Assembly: GCA_039566865.1 (NCBI GenBank)
Contig: CM076956.1
Span: 14,209,511 to 14,273,510, forward strand
Source: Aurelia coerulea
Lineage: Eukaryota; Cnidaria; Scyphozoa; Semaeostomeae; Ulmaridae
DNA length: 64,000 bases
Reading direction: 5' to 3'
A program made the translations under genes and the position numbers. Of this stretch, positions 26,036-36,925 are shown piece by piece. Each line of letters begins with the position of its first letter. The first letter of the stretch is position 1. The notes beneath the pieces were generated by a model. It was given only the letters and a program-made list of their open reading frames with translations. It searched no databases and was not told the origin of the DNA.

Positions 26036-26154
26036 TTGGCTCAAAATGTTTGTTTCATTTCATTTCGAATAGTTTCATTTCTTATAAAAGCGACGTCTTT
26101 AGCACAAGCAGCAAGAAAGCAAGCAAAAAAAATGCAGTTGTAAATATGATCGTA

Positions 26155-27060
26155 TATGGAACGCCATTTGCACAAAAATGACATAATATAGGATTATGTT
26201 ACATAAACCTATATTATGTGCACATAAACTAGGATTATGTTACATAAACTATGATTATGTCAACATAATATAGGTTTATGTAACATAATCCTAGTTTATG
26301 TGCACATAATAAAGGTTTATGTACATAATCCTAGTTTATGTCGACATAATATGGGTTCGAGCACATAATGATAGTTAAAGTTGTGACTTTGTTTTGGAAT
26401 AATACATCTGTCACTCCCTGGCGGCCAGCACTATTCAACTGAGGAGAGAATAGGAAAGTTGCCGTGTGATTCATTATGGGTCCCAAATGGTCTATCACAG
26501 GTCCTACTGCATTGTACGTTGAACTTTCAAGAAGCTCAATGTTCACAGGCGAAAGAATTATTTGAACAATCAAAATAATGCACTTTTATCTCAAGTTGGC
26601 AAAAAGGTGTCTCGATCAATTGTTATTTAGTTCCTGTGATATACCATTTGGGACCCATAATGAATCACACTGCAGCTTTTCCTATTCTCTCCTCAGTTGA
26701 ATAGTGCTGGCCGCCAGGGAGTGACAGATGTATTGTTCCAAAACAAAGTCACAACTTTAACTATCATTATGTGCTCGAACCCTTATTATGTCGACATAAA
26801 CTAGGATTATGTACATAAACCTATATTATGTGCACATAAACTAGGATTATGTACATAAACCTATATTATGTGCACATAATATAGGTTATCACTACATAAT
26901 ATAGGTTTATGTCCCGATAACCCATATTATGTGCACATAAACTAGGATTATGTTACATAAACCCATATTATGTCGACATAATCATAGTTTATGTACATAA
27001 TCCTAGTTTATGTGCACATAATCCTATATTATGTCATTTTTGTGCAAATGGCGTTCGATA
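26155..27060. mobile_element. 906-bp foldback element with 6-bp target duplication (ATCGTA)
   Basis: Ends are TATGGAACGCCATTTGCAC and the complement of TATCGAACGCCATTTGCAC, flanked by ATCGTA on both sides (26149-26154, 27061-27066). Arms 26155-26505 and 26633-27060 are inverted copies. Outer arm parts are arrays of variable units built from ATTATGTGCACATAA and CATAAACTAGGATTATG, themselves palindromic; inner parts are nearly identical unique sequence (e.g. CACTCCCTGGCGGCCAGCAC). No coding capacity. It splits the 18-bp-array element found intact at 38765-39600. Confidence 0.85.
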
Positions 27061-27103
27061 ATCGTAGCAGCATGCTAATTGATAAAAAAACGGAAGAACA
27101 AGC

Positions 27104-28616
27104 TTTGATTTGATTTGATTTGATTTCACATATTTAGGGAGGGTAGCCCTTCAGCAAGTGCTGATTTTCAAGGGGCCCTCCATCTAACGATACAATACAA
27201 TAATAATAATAATATAATATAAATGAAAGAAAAAACCTATTTACAATATGTCAAAGTCTAATTAATCTATTAAAAACAATGTTAGAAATAATGATCAGTG
27301 TTGAAATCAATTTACAGGGTATCTAAAATATATTATCTACACAGCAGTCTACGCTAAATATGGCTCTTGAAGGCATTGACCGAAGATGCCTGTTTAACCT
27401 CAGTTGAAAGGCTGTTCCAGCTTTTTGCACCCTTGAATGAAAAGCATTTTTGTCCATTAGCGGAACTTTTCAAAGGCAGCCTCAAGTCAGTGTTTGTATT
27501 TCGTAGGCTACGCTCGGTGCAATCAGCTTTTTTGGTGAAAAGATTGCAAAGATAGGTAGGAGCAAGGTCGTTGATGCATTTAAAAACCATTAGTTTCGTC
27601 TGTCTATCTATCAGCTCCTTGATCGTGTGCCAACCTAAACTTTGTATCAAGGGTTTACTTGGAGCATCGAACTGACTATTGGTCACAACACGAGCTGCTC
27701 TGTTTTGAAGTCTCTGCAATTGTAAGATGTCGGTGGAATTGCAGCAACCCCAAACAGAACAACAGTATTGGAAATGAGGCTCCACGATGCTGCTATAGAG
27801 AGTCTTCACAACTCCAGCAGGAAGATACTTTTTGGCGTATTTCAAGAAGCCGATAGCTCGGGAAGCTTTCGCAGTGACTGTTTTTATTTGCTCCTTCCAT
27901 GTGAGATTTTCGTCGATTTGAACACCTAAGTACTTAGTATTACTTGCAGCTTCGACTCTAGTCTCTCGAATGGAAGGTTGGAAAGTTTGATTTGAAATCT
28001 CTAGAAGCTTCTTCTTATGTTTGGTGGTAATTAGCATAGAATGGGTTTTAGTTACGTTGAGGGATAGTTTGTTCCCCTTTAACCACGTATCAAGTTTCCG
28101 TAGATCTTCATTGATAGCCTCGGTCAACTGAGTAATGTCTTTCGAAAAATGATAAATACTTGTATCATCAGCATACATAGACACTTTAGAGTTCTTTATA
28201 ACGCATGGAAGGTCATTTATGTACACTAAAAATAGGAGTGGACCGAGACAAGAGCCCTGTGGGACTCCCACCTCGATGCTCCCCATATTAGAATCTACAC
28301 CATTTACTCGACAATATTGCTTTCTGTTAGCGAGATAGGACTTGAACCAAGATAGCTCCCTACTTAGTACACCATAGTGCGCGAGTTTTTGGCAAAGGAT
28401 TTCATGATCAACCGTGTCAAAAGCTTTTTTGAGATCAATAAAGATCATGCCAGTCAAAAGTCCCTTATCCATGCCGTTATACCAATCATCTGTGCATTTC
28501 AGCAAGCAAGTTATAGTTGAGTGTAGAGCTCTGAAACCAGACTGGTCTGGTGACAGAAATCCATTCTCATTCATGTACTGGTACAACTGGTCAAAGATAA
28601 CAAATATAACAAAGAT
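27104..28616 (-). mobile_element. 5'-truncated CR1/L2-like LINE with intact RT C-terminal ORF and 7-bp TSD
   Basis: The ORF on the minus strand (about 28600 to 27354) is uninterrupted: SPDQSGFRALHS, MIFIDLKKAFDTVDHE, GVPQGSCLGPLLF, catalytic MYADDTS, TKYLGVQIDENLTWKEQ, LQRLQNRAARVVT, LRNTNTDLRLPL, GAKSWNSLSTEVKQ and a stop. The 3' UTR has a GC-rich hairpin region (27140-27190) and the end is a repeated AAATC-type tail (27104-27125). AACAAGC flanks both sides (27097-27103, 28617-28623) as target duplication. Endonuclease and RT fingers were lost by 5' truncation, but the remainder has no frameshift, so the insertion is fairly young. Confidence 0.92.
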
Positions 28617-28799
28617 AACAAGCATCAACAAATATTAAAGTTCTCAAACAATGTCTCATTTCTTCGTGATCCTTATCTTGAGAAGCAAAGATATTTGACG
28701 GCGACGTGTTACAAAGCTTATAGAAAAGCGACGGGGTCTATAGAAACGACGACGTCTTCTAAAAATGCGGCGTCTGAAATATGAGCGGCGTCTGAAATA

Positions 28800-29180
28800 G
28801 GAGCGACGTCAGACAGTGCCGCGGCGACGTGTAACCCATGGTCTGCGGCGACGTCCGAAAGAGCGGCGACGTGTGACAGAGCGGCGACGTGTGACAGTGC
28901 GGCGACGTGCGACAGTGCGGCGACGTGTGACAGTGCGGCGACGTGTGACAGTGCGGCGGCGACGTGTGACCCATGGTCTGCGGCGACGTCTGAAAGAGCG
29001 GCGACGTGTGACAGAGCGGCGACGTGTGACAGTGCGGCGACGTGCGACAGTGCGGCGACGTGTGACAGTGCGGCGACGTGTGACAGTGCGGCGGCGACGT
29101 GTGACCCATGGTCTGCGGCGACGTCTGAAAGAGCGGCGACGTGTGACAGTGCGGCGACGTGTGACAGTGCCGCGGCGACG
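28800..29180 (+). repeat. Tandem array of 18-bp units with 135-bp higher-order period
   Basis: Units like GGCGACGTGTGACAGTGC repeat in tandem. The phrase CCCATGG recurs at about 28835, 28970 and 29105, giving an exact 135-bp higher-order period. Because 18 and 135 are multiples of three, several frames on both strands stay open (RRRVTV-type and TSPHCH-type ORFs); these are consequences of the array and not evidence of a gene. Confidence 0.9.
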
Positions 29181-29660
29181 TGCTAATCTTTCTTGGAACT
29201 CCTTGCTTCTGAAAACCGATCGAAACTTTCGGAGGATCGATTCTGGGGAGCAATACAGGAATGAGTAATCATTCTGTTTAAGCCTTGTTGGTGTCGTGGA
29301 CGGGTCTTCCAAATTTATGGCCATAACATTCTTTTCAGTCAGAATCTGTATTTGATCTTTCATCAAAGACACAAGTGGGCTAATGACGATTACAAAATGG
29401 CATCCTGGTTTTGTTTGTGGCTGTATTGTTTTTTGATTCATAAAATCAGTAGCATATGGTACTAGAAAGAAAATCAAAGATTTTCCTGAGCCAGTTGGTT
29501 TGGCAACAAAAGTGTCTTTTCCTCCAAGTATAGATGCAGCACCCTGAACCTGATGTTCACGTAAGGAATCATACCCTAGCTTCTTTGCAGCAAAACTGAT
29601 CGCTTCCCTGATTAGGCTCTCCTTATTCGTGTTGCTCGCATCTTCGCAGCTTTCCGCCAT
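29181..29660 (-). pseudogene. RecQ-like helicase, truncated first exon (fragment B)
   Basis: From ATG 29660: MAESCED start, LGYDSLREHQVQGA (Q/motif 0 region), FVAKPTGSGKSLIFF (Walker A, motif I), VIVISPLVSLMKDQIQIL (motif Ia), YSFLYCSPESILRKF, then FQERLA, where the frame enters the 18-bp tandem array at 29180. In the related fragment A the next residues are CVVID, so the break falls just before the DEAH box. About 160 codons remain of the helicase core. Superfamily 2, RecQ group is secure; the precise orthologue is not. Confidence 0.75.
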
Positions 29661-29960
29661 TTCTTTCTTGCACGTCTCTGCTCTGTGTAGAAACACGACC
29701 CCCGCTTCGCTTTTTTGTGCAACTGAATTGATTGGCATTCTCTTTGTTCTCTTCCTCTCTGATTGGCCAAAATTGCACATCAAAGGTGATATGCCGCGGA
29801 CAGAATTCTGTCCGTAACCTTTGTTAAATATTAATGAGCTGACGAGAGTAGCAAGTCTTCGTTCTTTCCCTCCTCCGCCGCCTCGCGCTTCGCGCTCGTT
29901 GCGCCTTCGGCGCGGTACGTACGAGACAGAACCACTGGACAGAACGGAAACGAAGACTTG
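29661..29960 (-). promoter_or_regulatory. Probable promoter and 5' UTR of the RecQ-like gene
   Basis: Upstream of ATG 29660 the minus strand has GGCCAATCAGA at about 29758-29768, an NF-Y-type CCAAT box about 105 bp from the ATG, and a GC-rich stretch at 29870-29925. The arrangement looks like a normal host promoter, although the coding part is truncated. Confidence 0.45.
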
Positions 29961-30302
29961 TAGCAAGTCAAGATCGATTCATGCGTAGCTCTTTGCTGGA
30001 TAAGAAATGAAAGAATTTGGACAACTTATGTTCAAAACAGAGTTAATGAGATTCGAGCACAATCTTTGATTGATGAGTGGGGTTATTGTCCTGGGACGAT
30101 GAATCCCGCAGATTTACCATCTCGAGGCATCAAGTCAAATGAATTAATCAAAAGCGATCTTTGGTGGACTGGACCCGAATTTTTGAAATCGAAACCAGAA
30201 TTTTGGCCTAAACCTCCCTCAAACTCCAATTCACCAAAAACTGCGTACGAGGAGGCATTAAAGCAACGTGATACTGAAACGCATGCCCTTTCGGTCAATG
30301 AA

Positions 30303-30500
30303 AAAGAAAATTCTGAAATTATAGCAGTTGAAAGATTCAGTTCGAAAACGAGACTATTACGCACAATGGCATGGGTCCTCAGATTTATAGCGAAATTGAA
30401 AAAGAAAATTCTGAAATTATAGCAGTTGAAAGATTCAGTTCGAAAACGAGACTATTTACGCACAATGGCATGGGTCCTCAGATTTATAGCGAAATTGAAA
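30303..30500 (+). repeat. 98-bp tandem duplication inside BEL/Pao pol
   Basis: AAAGAAAATTCTGAAATTAT starts at 30303 and again at 30401; the next 98 bases repeat nearly exactly. The second copy has one extra T (CTATTT versus CTATT), so the total shift is 99 bp and the original frame is restored after a short misread segment with a TAG stop. Confidence 0.9.
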
Positions 30501-31735
30501 GCGAAAATTTCGAAATCAAAACTGAATATCGAACACGAATCAGACACTCTTACTTCAAAAGAAATCGAACACGCCGAAACAATCATTATGAAACAAGTTC
30601 AAAACGAATCTTTTGTAGTAGAAATCGAATATTTGAAAGAAAGAAAAGGAAAACCGCCTAAACTCGTAAGCGACTTTGATTTGTTTCTTGACGAGGAAGG
30701 AATAATACGATGTAAAACTCGCTCGCAAAATGCACCCGTAATTGATACAAGTAAACGACCGATTTTGCTACCCAAAAGGAATCATTTTACGACTTTGGTC
30801 ATTCGAGAAATACACGATTCTGTAGCGCATAGTGGTGTACGCATGACCTTATCAGTTATTCGCGAACGTTACTGGATTTTGCGTGGAAGAGAAAGCGTAA
30901 AACGAGTTATTAGAAATTGTGTATTATGCAAATGGTTCTCAGAAAGAGCGTTTGCGACAGCGCCTTCGTTATCGTTGCCAGAATTTAGAACTGACGAAGG
31001 ACCGCCTTTTGTAAATATAGGGTTGGATTTTGCTGGACCGTTGTATGTACGAGATTCTCAAGGAAATACGTCGAAAAGCTACATTTGTTTATTTACCTGT
31101 GCATCGACACGTGCAGTTCACCTTGAACTTACAGAAAGTTTAGATACTGAGTCGTTCTTACGAGCATTTCGACGTTTTACGGCTCGCAGGGGATTGCCTA
31201 AATTAATTTTGAGCGATAACGCGAAAACATTCAAATCTGCGAGTATTGAAATTCGAAAAATTGTGAGATCAAAGGCCGTATTAAATTATTTAGCCAATCG
31301 AAACATCGAATGGAGATTTATACCAGAGAGGGCCGCTTGGTTTGGCTCAATATACGAACGTATGGTCGGTTCTGTGAAGAAATGTTTGAGGAAAGTAATC
31401 GGCAGATCAATACTTCGTTACGACGAACTGAACACGCTATTGATCGAAGTGGAAGGCATTGTAAATTCAAGGCCTATTAGTTACGTTTACGATGATTCGG
31501 AGGGCGTTTCATACGCATTAACGCCTGCACATTTGATATATGGTCGTCGAATTACGACAGTACCATGTGATACGCATTTTGAATTAGTTAGCACGAATCA
31601 GTCCTTAACACGAAGAGCGAAACATCATCGACGATTACTCGAAATGTTTACTAATTTATGGAGAAAAGATTACTTACTAAGTTTGAGAGAAAGAGTCACC
31701 AAGAACGATAAATTGAGTTCCAAATCTCAAATTAA

Positions 31736-31916
31736 AGACAAATGACGGATATATAGCGCCTAGTTTAAAAATAGAACAAAAGATGGCTTAGTGCTTTCAT
31801 TTGTCTAATTGATTTGCTAATCTCTCAATATCATCAAATACAACGGAATACAATAGGTTATATTTAGATTGCCCAGGCCCCTGATTTAAGTCACCTTATA
31901 TCTCCGTCATTTGTCT
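31736..31916. mobile_element. MITE with AGACAAATGACGG ends, copy 2, inside BEL/Pao pol
   Basis: 181 bp, starting AGACAAATGACGG and ending CCGTCATTTGTCT, flanked by TTAA (31732-31735, 31917-31920). Removing it with one TTAA restores the pol frame across the junction (SQIK then CGDIVLL). Matches 4383-4654. Confidence 0.9.
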
Positions 31917-32299
31917 TTAAATGTGGAGATATCGTACTGTTGTTGAATGAAAAGACACGACGAGCATTTTGGAGACTGGCGAGAGTCGAAGAAATTTTAG
32001 CGGGAAAAGATGGAGTCGTGCGTGTTGCAAAGATACGAGTGTTAAGCAATGACAAAAAAGTCACAATATTGCGACGTAGCGTGAAACATTTGATACCTTT
32101 GGAAGTTCCAAACGATGATGATGCAACAATAGCAAACAATGAAGATCAGGTGGAGAGGAAGCAGACTGCGCAGGAGAGTGAAGAAGAGCAAAAGACGACA
32201 AGATCGAAGAGAACTGCAGCAGTCATGGGAGAACTAGTAAGACGACTTCAAAAATCGTGAGTTTATCTTTTACATTATTATCCGTAGTTTAGATGTTTG

Positions 32300-32469
32300 A
32301 TCACAAGTATTTGATCAAACCGGGGGAGTATATCGTGAAGTTTTGTTGTTGTTGTAAAGAGACCACGCTTCGCTGAGCTGTCGTTATGTTAATTGACACT
32401 TATTAGATTATCGATGTTTATGTTTAGAGAGTAGAGTAGAGTCGTAGATCAGAGAATTAGGACGCTTTT
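32300..32469 (+). other. Possible polypurine tract and start of 3' LTR
   Basis: About 60 bp after the pol stop is AAACCGGGGGAGTA, a plausible polypurine tract, followed by unique sequence that could begin the 3' LTR. With the 5' LTR missing the LTR cannot be confirmed by comparison. Confidence 0.4.
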
Positions 32470-32544
32470 TTTGTTGATGTTCCTTTGTTGTCTGCCATTT
32501 TCATGGGCCATGAAAATGGCGGACAACAAAGGAACATCAACAAA
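32470..32544. repeat. 75-bp near-perfect inverted repeat
   Basis: Arms 32470-32506 and 32508-32544 (37 bp each, one mismatch, one-base centre). Strong hairpin in either strand. May belong to the LTR end or be an independent element. Confidence 0.8.
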
Positions 32545-33849
32545 CGGCACGGGCAAGGAATGCTGGATGAAACAGACCCTTTAATTTGCTGTTTGTTTCA
32601 GTTGGTTTTGAATGGTTTGAAAGTAGTAGCTTTTGTTGCCACAATAAAGGCAATTCACTGTTTATCACCACAATGGGTGATTTATTTTTCTTTCCACAAT
32701 GGGAAAGACACTGTTGTTGGATGCTTCAGTGGGCATTTCTGATATATTTGCTTTTGTTGCTACAAGTGGCAATACCAAAATGGGTTTATACGTTTTATTT
32801 GTTGCCATAAGGGGCAGGTCATTGCTGTTTATTTGTGAAAGCGTAAGAAACGCGCTTAGGCCGTCGTTGATGAAATCTTCCTGCCACTTCTGGAGCCTAT
32901 CCGCTGCAGAACAATAAGTTGTCAACACAGCAGAGAGGATAAAAAGAAATCCTCTCATATTTACTATGAAATGAGATTTTAAAAAATGATTTGATACGTA
33001 CCAGAGTCAGTGAAAACCAGCCTTCTTATGCAATGAACGTGAGCCAATTTCTTGGGCAGTCAGGAAAGCATGATAACGGGCTTGACTTGATAACGGGCTA
33101 TGCTCGAAACATCGTGCTTATTTCAATTCGCATCTAAGTGCTTTTGTTTTACTTTATTTACTTGTTTATCATTGTACAATTGCACTACGCGCAACAAGAA
33201 GATTTTTTGGATCAGTCCATCATCATCATCATCATCATTAATTTATTTACAAAGTAGGCTGAAAACAAAACCATAGCTAAAATTACAGCTAATTAAGGCC
33301 TACTGTCCAGTCAGCAAAGCAAGCAGGATGCCAGAAATTCTGCTGTTGTTGTTGTTTGTTTTTGCATCCATACGTGGTGGAGATCGAAACAGGAATTTCA
33401 ATCAATCCATCTAAATGGCCGCTACGCGCATGCGCTAAGCAGCAATCATATGATCAGTTACTAAATCAAATATGTAAACAAATGAAAGATAGTATTTTTA
33501 CGGGGACTTAGTATTTTACTTTTAAGCATGCGCATCTAATTTCTGTCAATCTTAACTATTTCGTGTATATATTTTGCCACATGATATCGTTTAACGTTGA
33601 AAATGTTACTTTATTGATGCAACCATGGTGTAACGAAAACAAACACTCCCTAAAACAGAAGCTAATATGCTTTGTAACGATGTTGACTTTTCAACTTTGT
33701 TGTAGGCAACTCTTACAGTTTGCCATAGAGTGCGAGTTAATAAAATTGACCGTAATCATATTGCTCCTTCGTACTGTCTGAAGGGACTACCATCATGCAC
33801 TTATGACGGCTTATAATTTGAACAGGCTTGTTTTTCGACTTGATGCTTG
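32545..33849. other. Gap without a supported gene
   Basis: 32600-32850 contains overlapping ORFs with repeated phrases (TTTTGTTGCCACAA, CACAATGGG), but no recognisable protein. An (ATC)n run lies near 33222-33239. Confidence 0.4.
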
Positions 33850-34866
33850 CAGGGCCGTAGAAAGCAGCTTCTGGTTGAGGGGGGTGGGGGCAATTTTTCT
33901 TAAAACAATAGAGAACAATACATATAATTAATGCTTGTGACATAACACCATTGTTTTCAAATAATTGGGGGCTAAAACCCCCTGCCCCCTGCTTCCTACG
34001 GGCAGTGGCGTGGCCACGGGAGTATGGGGAGCAATTGCCCCCCCCCCACTTTTTGTGGAAAGATGGTCCTCGAGATTCCTCTAAACCCGAAGAAAAATAG
34101 CTGGGTATAGGTTGGGTAAGAATTTTCCGAGAAATGTCAAATCTTCCATTTTAGCACTGGCTAGCATGATATTGAGAGATGCATTCTAAGCCAAAGTAAC
34201 TGATCTTTCTTAAAATATTTTCCTCGTGCTTTGATTCACAGGATAACTGTCACAAAACGATCAAAGTTTTCTTGTCGCTAAAGGTAAGCATGATAATGGT
34301 AGATGCATTTTAAGCCAAAGTAAAGGATCTTTCTTCAAAAATTTTCCCTGTGCTCTGATTCATAGGATAACTGTCATAAAACGATGAAGCTTTTCTTGTC
34401 GCTAAGGCAAGCATAATATTGGGAGATGCATTTTAAGTCAAAGTAAAGGATCTTTCTTCAAAACTTTTCCTCATGCTTTGATTCATAGGATAACTGTCAC
34501 AAAACGATGAAGCTTTTCTTGTCGCTAAGGCAAGCATAATATTGGGAGAGGCATTCTAAGCCAAAGTAAAGGATCCTTCTTCATTTGTCCTGTGCTCTGA
34601 TTCATAGGATAACTGTCACAAAACGATGAAGGTTTTCTTGTCGCTAAGGCAAGCATAATATTGGGAGATGCATTCTAAGCCAAAGTAAGGAATCTTTTCT
34701 CCGAAACCCTTCCTCGTGCTCTGATTCATAGGACAACAGTTACAAAACGATCAAGGTTTCCTTGTCGCTAAAGGTAAGCATGATATCGGGAGATGCATTC
34801 TAAGCCAAAGTAAAGGGCGTGGCCCCAAAAGTTTCCCTGGGGCTTCGCCCGCTGCCTACGGGCCTG
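33850..34866. mobile_element. hAT-like non-autonomous element with 8-bp target duplication
   Basis: Left end CAGGGCCGTAGAAAGCAGC; right end GCTGCCTACGGGCCTG (imperfect inverted pair). Flanks GATGCTTG (33842-33849) and GACGCTTG (34867-34874) match at 7 of 8 bases, as for a hAT 8-bp duplication. The interior holds a second repeat starting CAGTGGCGTGGCC at 34003 and the 124-bp tandem array. No transposase. Confidence 0.75.
34164..34850 (+). repeat. Tandem array of about 5.5 units of 124 bp
   Basis: The phrase GCATGATATTGGGAGATGCA (with variants) starts at 34164, 34288, 34411, 34534, 34653 and 34778: spacings 124, 123, 123, 119, 125. Each unit also has GATTCATAGGATAACTGTCA. A single unit sits at about 19975-20090 within another element. 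Confidence 0.9.
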
Positions 34867-34885
34867 GACGCTTGTAGAAGGTCAG

Positions 34886-34918
34886 AATTATTTGTTTGTT
34901 TGTTTGTTTGTTTGTTTT
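34886..34918 (+). repeat. (TTTG)n microsatellite
   Basis: About six tandem TTTG units directly visible. Confidence 0.85.
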
Positions 34919-36720
34919 TGCATGATGTAAATTCTGAGAAAAACAATTTGTGAATATCTCTGTTGACTGCCTAGCCTGTAAATGGGCCTTTTTGAAATTG
35001 TATTTGAATTTTTTTTTGAAATTGGAAAGTAAGGAAAGGGGAAAGGTCACTTCTTCCCTTCCCAATAAATCTTATTATATTTTTGCCTGATCTCAGGCTA
35101 TTGATTGCCTCTGTATTGTCAGACCGCTCAGAAATTGTATCCTGTTTACTGAATATTAACGGGACTTTGCAACCAGCATACCTTGCACATTCCAATTTCG
35201 CTCTTTTTTAAAGGGAATCTAAGCATATATAAGCCCTTGATAAAAATAGCCGCGCAAAAGACAATGTCATGACACGTGCCGCTCCATATTTGGGTAACTG
35301 ATATACGTCAACAGGAAATACTGGTATCAGATAGGCTAGAATCTGATCGCAAGTGGCTTGAGCCACTTTTATTTGATTACATTCCCTCACGACCATTCCC
35401 GTCGAACATGAAAATGGCAACAACAAAGAACTTCAAAAGGATGTATTCACAAAGCATGCCAGTTGCAAAGGCCTGGAATGGCGAAATAATGGAATAGTAA
35501 ATACGAAATTGTCAAATGTTCTCAAAGTTCAAGATTTTTATATGAATCTTTCTCAGTTTAGTGCAAACAGCAACTTCAAACATATCTAAGTTGAAATCCC
35601 AAACTTCAAAGTAAGTTGTGAGAGGTATGGCAGTATTCCATATTCCAGAGTTATGGGCCCGGGGGGCTACTTGACTTTCAATTGTACGGGGGGGGGGTGC
35701 ATTCCAAGAAAAAAATTTTCACCCGGCTTTAGAAATTTTCCCGCGAAATGATAGCCGGCTTTAGAAAAAATCGGCGAAAAGCATATCCCAAAGCGTAAAA
35801 ATCGGCGAAAAGCATACCCCTAAACGTAAAACTTCGTCGAAAAACAATGAAATAACACGTTTGACAACCGGCTTTAGAAAAATTGCCTTCTTTTGATACC
35901 CGGCGTTAGAAAAAAGAGGCGAAAACGATACCCGGAAAGGAGTGCACATGGCGTCAGCAAAATATACTAAGTACCCTAACTAAGGGGTTATGGGATGATA
36001 AAATATTTTGAAAATCTCGTGGCAAATGTTATTTTATGAAGTGTTGTCAGCTCGAAAGATAAAAAGCTGAAACTATGCAACCTCTCCTAAAATTTAATAG
36101 ACAAAGTGGAAATTAAATTTCTTTTCTCAAAATGGCAGTCACTGATCACGTGACCAACGTCTTTTCAACACATAGTCAGCTCGCTGGAAAGCAAAAGAAG
36201 GGAGTCTATGTTATGCCAGGATGATCATAGATTATTAAAATACCAGCCCACCATTCGATAGCTCTCGCTGAGAGCTTTCGGGTAATATATAAATTCATTC
36301 ATATTTGACGACGTCAGCCATTTCAAAGTTAATGATCTCACGAAAGTTTATGACGTCACAAAAATGATAACAAATGTATTAGAAAACTTTTATGAGCAAC
36401 ACTGGTTCTCTTAATCGTTATACATAATTTAAAGGCATTTTACAGCATTTGGATCAGTAACTAGTGGGTTAAATGAAGCAGTGACAATTTGGCGTAAATG
36501 AATAATGATTATGTGATATAAATAATGAGCTCAAATGGATGTTATAATGCCAATTTTGTTTATTGGTACTGTTTGATATATTCTAATGGTGTTATCAAAG
36601 AAACCACCAAATAAAAACTTAATATTGCCAATATTCCTAATAGTAAGCAAAGTCAGCTTGTTGTATAGATTTTTTACTGTACAACTTTGTACCAAGCTTT
36701 GTCCTTATGTCTGGCATATT
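34919..36720. other. Gap with CGGCTTTAGAAA repeats
   Basis: No recognisable gene. At 35720-35940 the phrase CCGGCTTTAGAAA occurs repeatedly with ATCGGCGAAAAGCATA, next to a G-run at 35690; a short degenerate tandem repeat. The ORF at 35276-35497 (+) resembles nothing I know. Confidence 0.4.
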
Positions 36721-36724
36721 GACG

Positions 36725-36925
36725 AATTTATGGTGGCCCTCCCCGGTACTGAAAGAGTCCAAAAGCCTGGTATTAAAGTAAATGACGGAAAGAAGAGGGC
36801 CTAAACAAGAACCTCAGGAGAACCTCTGGCTTTACGATGCTGAAACGTTCAGAGAGCAGAAATGTTTTGTTATTTAAATACGATTCAAACCAATTCCCAG
36901 CTTTGCCTCTTATTTCATGCACGTA
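36725..36925 (-). pseudogene. Degenerate LINE reverse-transcriptase fragment
   Basis: On the minus strand: GKAGNWFESYLNNKTFLL, comparable to the LSWFKSYLANRKQY block of the LINE at 27104-28616, followed by a decayed equivalent of the VPQGSCLGPLLF block. Broken frames. Confidence 0.5.

Larger units (their letters stand above)
26036..29180 (+). repeat. 18-bp-array repeat element, copy 2, split by two insertions
   Basis: Segments 26036-26148, 27061-27096 and 28624-29180 together match the uninterrupted copy at 38765-39600. Shared blocks include AGCAAGAAAGCAAGC, AATGTCTCATTTCTTCGTG and TTACAAAGCTTATAGAAAAG. The foldback element and the LINE fill the gaps. Confidence 0.8.
29976..32260 (+). mobile_element. 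BEL/Pao LTR retrotransposon, 5'-truncated pol (RNase H tail, integrase, DUF5641)
   Basis: The frame opens inside the RNase H end (LCWIRNERIW, NPADLPSRGI), then a linker, an H2C2-type zinc region (HDSVAHSGVRMT ... CVLCKW), integrase (NIGLDFAGPLYV, ILSDNAKTF, FIPERAAWFGSIYERMVGSVK), and a DUF5641-like C-terminus (GDIVLLNEKTRRAFWRLARV) ending at a stop at 32260. Gag, protease and RT are missing; the left junction abuts the RecQ-like promoter. Two lesions: a 98-bp tandem duplication at 30303-30500 that adds an in-frame TAG (30420), and a 181-bp MITE at 31736. Inactive. Confidence 0.9.

Noticed and set aside
28800..29180. CRISPR-like array
   Set aside because: Units are contiguous tandem repeats without unique spacers, in a eukaryotic intergenic region.
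28816..29268. Arg-rich ORFs across the 18-bp arrays here and at 38947-39625
   Set aside because: They follow from stop-free units whose lengths are multiples of three; several frames on both strands are equally open, so there is no evidence for a coding frame.
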